The notes under the pieces: generated by a model
What the model was told of the DNA's origin: nothing
What the model saw: the letters and a program-made list of their open reading frames with translations, nothing else
Databases searched by the model: none
Translations under genes and position numbers: made by a program
Assembly (NCBI GenBank): GCA_963791995.1
Contig: CAWBUQ010000023.1
Coordinates: 411,729-475,728, forward strand
DNA from: Bog-473 sp963791995
GTDB lineage: Bacteria > Actinomycetota > Acidimicrobiia > Acidimicrobiales > RAAP-2
Length of the DNA stretch: 64,000 bases
Reading direction: 5' to 3'
Part shown: one piece after another, positions 18,611 through 27,257 of the stretch
How positions within the stretch are numbered: the first letter of the stretch is position 1
Layout of the letters: the number at the start of each line of letters is the position of its first letter

Positions 18611-20254
18611 ACCGCCGCCGACCGTCGTGTTCGACCTTGTGGTTGCATACGTGAATTGGTCGCCCGCCGCCACCGGGCTCACTCCGTCCGGCGTCGTGAC
18701 CGTCACGTCCACCGTCCCGGTGCCCGGCGGGGCCACGGCGGTCAGGGAGGTGCTCGAGGCCACGTCGAGACCGGTCGCCGCCGTCACACCGAAGTGGACC
18801 GCAGTGGCGCCGTTGAACCGATCTCCGCTCACCGTGACCGTCGTACCGCCCGCGGTCGGTCCGGCGCTCGGACTAACCGCGGTCACGACCGGACCAGGCG
18901 TGTAGCTGAACTGGTCGACTCCAATCGTGGCACTGGTGCCGCCGGGTGTGGTCACCGTCACGTCAACTGTTCCGGCCCCTGCCGGGGCGACCGCGTTGAG
19001 GGAGCCGTCGGAGGTCACATCGAGGCCGGTGGCTGGAACTCCGCCAAAGCTCACGCCCGTGGCGGCGGTGAAATTGCTGCCGGTGACCGTCACGGGCGTG
19101 CCTCCTCCGCCCCGACCGATGTTTGGTGAGACCGACCTCACCGTCGGGGAAAACGGAGAGTAGAAGGTGAACAGGTCGTCGGTGCCCTTCGCACTCGATT
19201 GGCCATTAAAGGTCACCACGACGTCGACCGTGCCGACCGTCGGCGATCGAGGTGCGGTGGCCGTGATCGATGTTCCCGACACGACGTTGACGTCGGTGGC
19301 CAGCAGCCCCCCGAAGCTGACGGTGTCGCCGGCAGCGAAGTTCGTCCCGGTGATCGTCACATTCGTAGTCTCCGAGCCTGCGAGGGCGAAGATCACGCCG
19401 ACTTCGGTCGACACGGCCGGTGGCGACACGGTGCAGCTGGGCTGATAGGCCGTGCTCTGAGTCAATTGAGCGTCATAGAGGAAACAGTTTCCCATCGCGG
19501 TCTCTTCGTAGTTGAAGCCCGCCGTGCTTCCTGGCGTTGAGGCAGTCTCCTCCTCGGATGCTCCCCAGTACAGCTGGTCGGCGTCCAAGGAGTCACTCAT
19601 GAGCGATGGCCAGACCGCCGACGTTCCCGACGCACCGGACGCCCCCCCATGAGCCACGACCTTCCAAGGCAAACCGGAGCCGGACGTGAAGGAATCGGCT
19701 ATGAGCTCGATGGGATCTGACGCCACCGACTGGGAATAGGAGATCGAGACGGTTGACGGCCCGGCACGGGTCGCTACGCCCCACCAGACCTCGTAATGCA
19801 ACTCGTCCGTACCGCCGGCATTGCTGTCGTTCGTATAAGCCTCGGCAAGCTGCCAGTTCCCCGTGTTCCCACCGGAAACGGACGTGATGGACACATTGGT
19901 GACGTGGAGCTGCATCGACAGGATCACCAGGTCACCCACATTCTGCGGGCTGATGTTGATTGAGTCGAGGCCGTTCGACTCGGGGGGGAGGACGGGGAAG
20001 TTCGACGTCTCGTGGGCGATGCCGCCCGTCGGCCCAACGTTGGGGGTGACAGTGGTAATCGTCGGCGCCGACCCCGCCCCACTCGCCGATCCCGGAGTGG
20101 TCAGCAGGGCCCACGCGGCGAGCACCGTCGCCACAGTCGCCATGGTCACGATGGGGCGCAGTCGGAACCCATGGACGCGGCCGGCCGAATCGCGAGCGTG
20201 CTTCGCCCGGCCGGCGACGTGTTTTCCCTTCGCGTGCTTCAGTCGGAGGCTCAC
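17851..20254 (-). CDS. Secreted IPT/TIG-domain protein with C-terminal ~50-residue repeats (apparent +1 frameshift near 18025)
   Basis: Exported protein of ~800 residues. After a basic 35-residue N-terminus comes a signal helix (IVTMATVATVLAAWALLT), a domain of unknown type (~60-280), three IPT/TIG Ig-like domains (GGTPVTVTGSNFTAATGVSF pattern), then about six ~50-residue repeats built on GYWLVGRDGGVFAFGDA and SLPGLGVHVNNIVGIVP, perhaps a beta-propeller. GTG 20254 has a GGAGAAT site. Near 18025 one extra base breaks the last repeats; the neighbouring paralog lacks that base, which confirms the insertion. Probably surface or extracellular; function unknown. Confidence 0.7.
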
Positions 20255-20364
20255 GCGCTGATTCTCCGGTTCAGTCCGATCGCCAACAATGGCCCACCTA
20301 CCACCGCGTGCCCCGCTTCCATCGTTCGGTTCCCACCGTTTGTCTCGGCAGAACCGGCATTGCC

Positions 20365-21123
20365 TCAGCTTGTCGGAACCGCTCCCACGACGTTGGTGAC
20401 GTGGACTCCGAGTGCGGGCAGCGAGCCCGCAAAGGTGGCGTCACCGAAGGTGAACAGCCCGCCGTCGTTACCGATCAACATGTAGCCGCCCCCGTCTTGG
20501 GTGGGGACGATCGAGACGATGTTGCTCACCGTCACCCCAATCGAGGGCAGGTCGCTGTAGGAGGCGGCGTCCCCGAAGTTGGAGACCTTGCCGTTTGCCG
20601 CCACCAGCCAGTAGCCGTGGCCGCTGTGGGTGGCCGCGATGCCAACCAGAGGGGAGGCGCTCCCGCCGGCTCCGCCATAATAGGGGGCGCCCAGGGCGTA
20701 GACCGAGCCGTCGGAGCCGACGAGCCAGTAGCCGGTGCCGGTCGCGCTGGGCGCGATCCCCACGATGTTGTTGACGTGGACGTTGAGCCCGGGGAGCGAT
20801 TGGACGAAGGTGGCGTCACCAAAGGCGAAGACGCCGCCGTCGCGACCCACCAGCCAGTAGCCCTGGTCGCTCGCCGTCGGCACGATCCCCACGATGTCGC
20901 TCACGTGGACGCCCAGGCCCGGCAGCGAGCCGATGAACCCGGCGTCGCCGAAGGCGAAGACCCCGCCGTCGCGACCGACCAGCCAGTAGCCCTTGCCCGT
21001 GGCGGTGGGCACGATCCCCACGATGTTGTTCACGTGGACGCCCAGACCCGGGAGCGAGCCGTAAAAACCGCTGCCACTGGGCGAGAACACGAAGACCCCA
21101 CCGTCGGAGCCGACCATGTCGTA
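20365..21123. repeat. Long direct repeat, copy 2 (partner 17851-18610)
   Basis: Second copy of the ~760-bp repeat, same orientation, offset by 2514 bp. It is one base shorter than copy 1, because copy 1 carries the extra base that breaks its frame. Confidence 0.85.
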
Positions 21124-22483
21124 GCCCCCAGTGGGCGTGGGATTGGCGTACGTGTACTTGTCACCCGTCCCGGTCGGGCTGGTCCCACCCGGGCTCGTCA
21201 CCGTCACGTCCACGCTGCCGGCCCCGCCGGGGCGACGGCGGTGAGGGAGGTGTTCGACACGACGGTGAAGTTCGTCGCAGCCGTGGCGCCAAAGCGAACC
21301 GCGGTCACCCCGCTGAGGCTCGTGCCCGTGACGGTGACGGTGGTGCCCCCAGCGGTCGGGCCGGAGCTCGGCGAGAGGGACGTGACCGTCGGGCCGTTCG
21401 TATAAGTGAACTGATCGCCAGCCCCGGTGGCACTGGTGCCGCCGGGTGTGGTCACCGTCACATCAACCGTCCCGGACCCCGCCGGGGCGGTGGCGGTGAG
21501 AGAGGTGTCCGAGACCCGGGGTGAAGTTCGTCGCTGGCGTGGAACCAAAGTCGACGGCGGTGGCACCGGTGAGGTTGGTGCCGGTGACCGTCACCGTGGT
21601 GCCACCAGCGAGCGGCCCTGCGGTCGGGGAGATCGAGGTGACTGTCGGCACGTTCACCCACGTGATGGTCACCGGTGCAGCGACGGCAGTCTCGGGCTGC
21701 CCGAGGGACACGGCTCCGGGCGGACAGGAGCGGTTGCGCAATTATCGAACTCGGCCACGTAGCGGTGGGTTCCGGCGGTGGACTGCGACACCCCGGTGGT
21801 AACCACCGTCGCCGTCGTACTCCCGACGTGGGCCAGGAGCACGGGGCTCGATGCGTCGGTGACGTCGAGCAACGAGAAACCGTACGGCGTCGCGTTGACA
21901 TCCGATCCGGCCGTGCCGGTCAGAGTCACGTTCTGGTTCAGGGGAACGGCCGAGGCTGGAGTTGCCGGGGCCGTGATCGACAGCGTGTTCGGCGCAGGCG
22001 TTGCCGTCGTGTTGTAGGTGTAGGTGAACTCGTCATCGACGCCCGTGGCGCTGGTGTTGCCGCCACTGGTCACAGTGACGTCCACCGTGTTACCCACGAC
22101 TTTGGTTGCCGTGCGCCGGCGACGTGGCCGTGATGGAGACGTCAGAGATGCACATGGAACGTCGTGGCTGCCGTGGCACCGAAATCAACGGCAGTTGCGC
22201 CTGTGAATCCTGTTCCTGTGATCGTCACGGGGGTCCCACCTGCGATCGGACCCGACGTCGCGGCGACGCCCGTGACCACCGGTGCTCCCGCTGCGGCCGC
22301 TGGTCCCGAGGTCGCCAGGACCAGGCCGGCCGGAATGGTAAGGGCGATTGCAAGGCCGGCCATGGCGCCCGCTGCCCTTGTGGACCGACGCCTTCTGGAT
22401 GGCGATCCCGCTCGGTCGTTCTCTCCGGAGGCCCCTGCCTGGGTGCCGCCGCTGCCTGAATTAGAGCTGAAGGTCCGTCGCAC
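20365..22483 (-). pseudogene. Second IPT/TIG plus repeat secreted protein, with about five indels
   Basis: Paralog of the neighbouring gene. In order: a signal helix (MAGLAIALTIPAGLVLA), an IPT/TIG domain (VVTGVAATSGPIAGGTPVTI), another (NTVDVTVTSGGNTSATG), a bacterial Ig-like stretch (LNQNVTLTGTAG), two more IPT domains, then ~280 residues of the GYWLVGRDGG repeats ending at 20365. The frame changes near 22150 and 22110 (extra bases), 21735 (net -1/+2), 21525 (extra base) and 21215 (one missing G in a G-run). It may be a real pseudogene or an error-rich stretch of a live gene. The start is uncertain; GTG 22483 gives an N-terminus like the paralog's. Confidence 0.6.
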
Positions 22484-22680
22484 AGCGTGGAAGGTAACAC
22501 CGGTGCGTCCCCAGGTTCCATACGCACGTTGCATGAGCGGGCTGAAATCCACATATTGGGACTTTTGGCCTGTCCGAAAGGACTACTCGGTTCGGTCCCC
22601 GGATTGACCCTCGCCGATTTCCGCGATGCAACCGCGGCGCGTCCCAACACCACAAACAACTGTCCAACAATTCTCTAGGA

Positions 22681-23655
22681 CCCGGGAAGGAGCGCAACTC
22701 GGCGTCGGCCGCGCTCGGGATCGTCGCCGTCCTTGCCCTCCTCGCCGGATGGCTTGTCGCAGGCAGAATGCTGCGACCCATCCGAACAATCACCCGCACC
22801 GCCCGGAGGATCTCCTCGACCAGCCTTCACGAGCGTCTGGCCCTCGCCGGCCCGCAGGACGAGCTCAAGGAGCTCGGCGACACCCTCGATGACCTCTTCG
22901 CTCGACTCGAAGGTGCCTTTGACGCCCAACAACACTTCGTTGCCAACGCCTCCCACGAACTGCGCACCCCGCTGACCGCCGAGCGCAACCTCCTCCAAGT
23001 TGCGCTCGACGATCCGGACACGAGCACCGCCGCATGGCGCTCCACTGCAGAAGAAGTGCTTGCCTCAAATGACGAACAGGCGCACCTGATCGATGCCCTG
23101 CTCACCCTCGCTAGCAGCGAAGGTGGTCTGCGTCAACGCGAGACGATCGACCTCGCTCCCCTGGTGGACGAAACGCTCGCTGGGATCCACTCCGAGATCA
23201 CGCGACTCGAGATCCATGTCGATGAAGCGACGGCACCGGCGCTACTCGACGGAGACTCCCTGCTAGTCGAGCGGCTCGTCGTCAACCTGCTGACCAATGC
23301 GGTACGCCACAATGTCGCCGGAGGGGACATGAAGGTCATGTCTGGCGCGACTGAAGATCGAGCCTTCTTGTCAGTGGCCAACACGGGGCCGGTGATTCCT
23401 TCTGCTGAAGTTGAGCGCCTCTTCCAACCGTTCCAGCGGCTCGATCCGCGACGAGCGGTCTACAAGGACGGCCACGGTCTCGGTCTCTCCATCGTCCGCG
23501 CCATCGCCTCCGCACATGGCGCTGCCATCACGGCCGATCCGTTGCCCGAAGGTGGCCTGTCGGTCCGGGTGACATTCCCGTCGCGCACCAACTCCGGGGG
23601 ATCACCCCAAAGAAACGAATACGTCACGGTGACAGAGCTCGCCGCGACCTCATAA
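22681..23655 (+). pseudogene. N-terminally truncated sensor histidine kinase
   Basis: Catalytic half of a two-component kinase. It opens in a transmembrane helix (ALGIVAVLALLAGWLVAG), then a HAMP domain (RMLRPIRTITRTARRIS), the HisKA H-box FVANASHELRTPL, the N-box NLLTNAVRHN and the G2 box GHGLGLSIVRAIA. The first membrane helix and sensor domain are missing, there is no good start before the HAMP region (first ATG 22768), and no response regulator adjoins. The expected DxGxG box is replaced by VANTGPVI. A decayed kinase is likely, but translation from 22768 could give a soluble kinase core. Confidence 0.6.
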
Positions 23656-23742
23656 TCCCACTGATCCAGCGCGATGCGAGGGGCAGCAGCAACTCCGCAG
23701 CGTTCGCAACAGAGCATTCGCACAACCTGGACACCCTCTCGA

Positions 23743-23995
23743 TAAGGTCACGCAAGGTCACGTCTGAACGCCGTTGGCGCGTGCCCACGGATCGGTCCTC
23801 ACGTTCGATCGGCAGCCTCTCGCGATTTTCAGCGAATGGCGCTCGTTCCCAATTGCGACGATCACGTTGGTCGGCGAGCGAGCCGACATTATCGGCCCTG
23901 ACGCAGCTGGGCCTGCAGTCGGACAGACGACGGGAAACGCCAATGTTCTGGCCCACTGGCCGTTCGACGACCTGTCGTGACACGCCCAACCGACC
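23743..23995 (-). pseudogene. Excisionase-like remnant with degenerate iterons (copy A)
   Basis: Starts with two 10-bp units TAAGGTCACG CAAGGTCACG and then aligns over ~240 bp with 37940-38195, in the order CACGTTCGATCGGCAG, CAGCGAATGGCGC, CAGACGACGG, CGACCTGTCG. Read leftward, the shared part looks like a small MerR/excisionase-type HTH protein (VSRQVVER...), but no frame is intact. It fills most of the 420-bp gap between the kinase remnant and the M56 gene. Confidence 0.35.
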
Positions 23996-24077
23996 AACGC
24001 ATCGACTCGTCACCGAGGCGCTCGGATCGCTATTTGGGTCGTGTTATGCCGCCCCACGCCAATGGCCGAGACTGCCC

Positions 24078-24992
24078 TCAGACCAGAAGCATCATCGCCA
24101 ATGGCGCCGAAACGATGGCGCCGGCAAGCAGGCCCGAAGCCATCGCTGTCCTCTTCGAAGTTCGGCACTCCCCGAGGAGACGGCTGACTCGTTTTGGAAT
24201 CGCATCGCCAGCCGCGCCCAGAGCGCACGCCGGTACATGGCCGGACGTCGCCATCCGAACGAGAGCTGCCGCCAAGCTGACTGGATCGTTGCCCCTGGCC
24301 GAGTAGTCGTCGGCTGACATCTCGAGCAACGTGGCGATCTCGGCCGGTGCCAGGCGCGCGTAAGGCACCCAGGCGAAGAGGCTTCGCACCCCCACCATCG
24401 GCAGCATCACAAGCCCGTGGTGCTCGTGCGCGTGGCCACGTTCGTGCTCGATGACCGCGTGAGCCTGAGCAGCGCTGAGCAGGCGAAGTGCACCCTCGCT
24501 GATGACGATCCTGGGACGCCGTCCCGGCAGGCAATACGCCACCGGTCGGGCATCGTCGATCAGATCGGTACCGGGGTACTCGGACGATTGGCGTGCGAGC
24601 AGGTTCAACAGCCGGCGATGCCGGGCCCTCGACCTGATTGTGCGGGTCGTTAGCGAGCCGAAGAGGACGAACACGACGATCAGCAAGTCCGCGGCGAGGG
24701 TCAGACCGAGGGCGTCGGGCAGTCCGAGACCCTGGAGGGGATGGCCTCCGACCAAACCTTCCGTGAGCCTCCCGACCCCAGGAGCGAAGCCGGTGTGATA
24801 CCGGTAGACGGCAACGGCGAGCCCTGCGCCGATTCCCGAGACGATGGCGCTCAGGCCGATGGCTTGCCACAACGCCACTGCCGACCGGGGTGCTCGAGTT
24901 ACCCACGCCGCGTCGGCCAGCCACGCGCTGGCGGGTCCGAGGAGGGAGACTGTGATGGCGACAAGGACGGCGGCCGCGACGAGCAGGTTCAT
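24078..24992 (-). CDS. M56 (BlaR1/MecR1-like) membrane metallopeptidase
   Basis: A 304-residue membrane peptidase with four hydrophobic segments. The zinc motif HERGH (HExxH type, ~residue 193) sits in IEHERGHAHEHHG, preceded by the conserved CLPGRRPRIVISEGAL. It lacks the extracellular penicillin-binding domain of BlaR1, like most actinobacterial M56 proteins. The start ATG 24992 overlaps the BlaI stop as ATGA. By analogy it senses an unknown signal and inactivates BlaI by proteolysis. Confidence 0.85.
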   Translation of the reverse strand: MNLLVAAAVLVAITVSLLGPASAWLADAAWVTRAPRSAVALWQAIGLSAIVSGIGAGLAVAVYRYHTGFAPGVGRLTEGLVGGHPLQGLGLPDALGLTLAADLLIVVFVLFGSLTTRTIRSRARHRRLLNLLARQSSEYPGTDLIDDARPVAYCLPGRRPRIVISEGALRLLSAAQAHAVIEHERGHAHEHHGLVMLPMVGVRSLFAWVPYARLAPAEIATLLEMSADDYSARGNDPVSLAAALVRMATSGHVPACALGAAGDAIPKRVSRLLGECRTSKRTAMASGLLAGAIVSAPLAMMLLV

Positions 24993-25360
24993 GGCGATGG
25001 CTCGACAGATCCGCCGGTGACGTCGTCGAGTGCACGGCGGAGCACATCGGCCTCCTCGGAGGAGACGGATTCGGCGAAGCGTGCCAGCACGGCCCCTCGG
25101 TCTGCGGCACCGCCCATGGCGTCGATCATGAGCTCAGCCATGTACGAGGCACGAGTGTCCGCCGCCGCGAAGCGGTGTGCTCTTGCCTCGGTGGTTCGGT
25201 TGACCAGGCCCTTGCGTCGCAGCCGGTCCAGGATCGTCAGGACGGTGGTGTAGGCCCGATCGGGGAGCTGGTCCGCGACCTCACGTCCGGTGAGGACGGC
25301 CTTCGGAGAATCCCATAGGACGTCCATCACCCTGCGCTCCAGCTCGCCGAGCGGGTTCAT
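24989..25360 (-). CDS. BlaI/MecI/CopY-family transcriptional repressor
   Basis: A 123-residue winged-helix repressor with the family N-terminus MNPLGELERRVMDVLW, recognition region YTTVLTILDRLRRKGLV, and a C-terminal dimerisation helix. It is coupled to the M56 peptidase by a 4-base overlap. A palindrome of the BlaI type lies 55 bp upstream, between this gene and the divergent ctaG-like gene, so both directions are probably repressed. The family often answers to beta-lactams or, for CopY, copper; the divergent copper/oxidase cluster makes a metal or envelope signal worth considering. Confidence 0.88.
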   Translation of the reverse strand: MNPLGELERRVMDVLWDSPKAVLTGREVADQLPDRAYTTVLTILDRLRRKGLVNRTTEARAHRFAAADTRASYMAELMIDAMGGAADRGAVLARFAESVSSEEADVLRRALDDVTGGSVEPSP

Positions 25361-25415
25361 GACGCTCTTCTCATGGCCAGAGTTTCGCGAACGCCGCGCT
25401 CCATGGCGACATTGT

Positions 25416-25434
25416 CTACTACATGGTGTAGTAG
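25416..25434. promoter_or_regulatory. BlaI-type operator
   Basis: CTACTACATGGTGTAGTAG: perfect 8-bp arms CTACTACA/TGTAGTAG around TGG. The TACTACA/TGTAGTA core matches the known shape of BlaI/MecI sites. It lies in the divergent gap between blaI (start 25360) and the ctaG-like gene (start 25448), overlapping the likely promoters. Confidence 0.75.
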
Positions 25435-25447
25435 TACCTTCTGTGTC

Positions 25448-26359
25448 GTGATCGCCGCCCTCTACGATGCGCCGCTGCCGCCGCTGCGGGGCTCCGAGTT
25501 CACGTCGAGCCAGTTCGACTTCGTCCCGGTGGCGATGATCCTGGTTGCACTGGTCCTCTACCTCTGGGCTGTCCGGCGCAATAACGCCTTGCACCCCCGC
25601 CATCGGTGGCCGGTCGGCAAGACGGTCGCCTTCATCGGGGCGCTGATCACCACGGGGGTGGCGATCTTCAGCTTCGTGGGCGTCTACGACGGCGAGCTCT
25701 TCTGGGATCACATGGTCCAGCACCTGTTGCTGATCATGGTGGCGGCGCCGCTCTTCGCCATCTCGTCGCCCCTCGACCTGGCCTGGCGGTCCACCACGGG
25801 CACCGCCCACATGGTCGTGAGCGAGGTGCTGCGTTCGAAGCCGGCCAAGTTCCTGGGGCACCCCGTCGTCGCGTTCGTGCTTTATGCCGTGCTGATCCCG
25901 ATCACGCACCTGACCATTTGGTACAACTACACGCTCACGCACGAGAGCGTGCACAACGCGGAGCACCTGGCCTTCCTGGTCGTCGGCTACCTGTTCTGGC
26001 GCCAGATCTTCGGCTCGGACCCGAACTGCTACCGACTGCACCCCGCCCTGCAGTTCTTCTACCTGTTCTTGGCCATCCCCATCGACACCTTCACCGGCCT
26101 GTCCCTTGCTGGCGCCACCCACGAGATGTTCCCGGCCTACTTCGCGACCCACCGGACCTGGGGTCCCTCCTACGTGGTGGACCTGCACGTCGGCGGCGAC
26201 ATCATGTGGGTCGGCGGGGACACCCTGATGCTCTGGCCCATGATCCCGGTGGCGCTGCGCTGGATGCACATGGAGGAGCGCAAGGCGGTGCGCATCGATC
26301 GCGAGCTCGACGCCTCTGGCTCGCTCCAGCTCGTCGGGGATGGTGAGACCGCTCCGTGA
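25448..26359 (+). CDS. CtaG-like (caa3-type) cytochrome c oxidase assembly protein
   Basis: A 303-residue membrane protein of the caa3_CtaG family with about seven helices. Conserved His-containing segments include FWDHMVQHLLLIMVAAP, ESVHNAEHLAFLVVGYLFW, and a final Met/His-rich loop; the family takes part in copper loading of cytochrome oxidase. I chose GTG 25448 because longer reading would start inside the BlaI operator and its product is not hydrophobic there. It overlaps the next gene (SCO) by GTGA. Confidence 0.82.
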   Translation: MIAALYDAPLPPLRGSEFTSSQFDFVPVAMILVALVLYLWAVRRNNALHPRHRWPVGKTVAFIGALITTGVAIFSFVGVYDGELFWDHMVQHLLLIMVAAPLFAISSPLDLAWRSTTGTAHMVVSEVLRSKPAKFLGHPVVAFVLYAVLIPITHLTIWYNYTLTHESVHNAEHLAFLVVGYLFWRQIFGSDPNCYRLHPALQFFYLFLAIPIDTFTGLSLAGATHEMFPAYFATHRTWGPSYVVDLHVGGDIMWVGGDTLMLWPMIPVALRWMHMEERKAVRIDRELDASGSLQLVGDGETAP

Positions 26360-27150
26360 CACGTGGTTGGTGGCCACGGGCGTCGGCACGCGCTCGGGTC
26401 ATCCGAAGAACCACCGCACTCTTTGCAGCGCTGTGCTGCCTGTCGCTCGTGGTAGCAGCCTGCGGAAACTCTGCCGATCCGCCACCCCCTCCGGCCAGCC
26501 AGGGCATCGTGCAGGACCGCGCGATCCCGAACGTCCCTCTGATCTCGTCGGCGGGCACCCCGACGTCGCTGGCCGCCTATCGAGGCAAGTACATCGTGAT
26601 GGCGCACTTCCTCTCGCTGTGCCAGGACGAGTGCCCCCTCATCACGGGCGCCTTCATCGCCCTGCAGCGCGAAGTCAAAGCCGCCGGGCTGGGCGCGAAG
26701 GTGGTGTTCATGGAGATAACCGTCGATCCGGGTCGCGACACGCCGGCTCGCCTGGCCGCGTACTCCAAGGAGTTCGGTGCAGATTGGCCCATGCTGACCG
26801 GGACACCGGCCAACCTGGACGCGCTTTGGAGGTTCTTCGGCGTTTCGGTGCAAATCGTCCCAGAGGACCAGCCCGCCAAGACCGATTGGTTCACCGGCAC
26901 GCCGCTCACCTACGACGTCAACCACACCGATGGCTACTTCCTGATCGACCCCTCCGGTCACGAGCGATTCAGCGATTCGAATGCACCCAACCTGCACGGA
27001 CACCTCGACAACAAGCTGAAGGACTTGCTCAACGAGGGCGGCGTGCACAACCTCAACCACCAGGCCAACCCCAACTGGACCCTTTCGGACGCCCTGAACT
27101 CCATCAGCTGGTTGGTCGGGCAGAACATCCCTGGCCGAGCGAGCACCTGA
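26356..27150 (+). CDS. SCO1/SenC-family copper chaperone lipoprotein
   Basis: A 264-residue exported thioredoxin-fold protein. A basic N-terminus, hydrophobic helix and lipobox (LVVAACGN, Cys ~35) suggest a membrane-anchored lipoprotein. The copper motif CxxxC is present as LCQDECP (~residue 92-96), with the distal His in VNHTDGYFLID. SCO proteins deliver copper to the CuA centre of cytochrome oxidase. The GTG start overlaps the ctaG stop, so the two are cotranscribed. A C-terminal extension of ~45 residues is unusual. Confidence 0.85.
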   Translation: MTRGWWPRASARARVIRRTTALFAALCCLSLVVAACGNSADPPPPPASQGIVQDRAIPNVPLISSAGTPTSLAAYRGKYIVMAHFLSLCQDECPLITGAFIALQREVKAAGLGAKVVFMEITVDPGRDTPARLAAYSKEFGADWPMLTGTPANLDALWRFFGVSVQIVPEDQPAKTDWFTGTPLTYDVNHTDGYFLIDPSGHERFSDSNAPNLHGHLDNKLKDLLNEGGVHNLNHQANPNWTLSDALNSISWLVGQNIPGRAST

Positions 27151-27257
27151 TGACATGCAACGACGCGCTGCGAAATCTCCTATCCGCAATGCGACGTAGG
27201 GCTCGATGGGCGCCTGAGCTGAGCTGGGCAACGCCGACGCATCGAAGGGGCTGAGCC

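Noticed and set aside
17851..21123. CRISPR or minisatellite array
   Set aside because: The periodicity is ~150 bp, in frame, protein-coding and imperfect, with no short identical repeats and unique spacers.
17818..22200. Rightward long frames rich in repeated HDPHDV-type segments opposite the TIG genes
   Set aside because: They are antisense shadows of the repeat proteins: high GC third positions create open frames, and their repetitiveness mirrors the real leftward genes.
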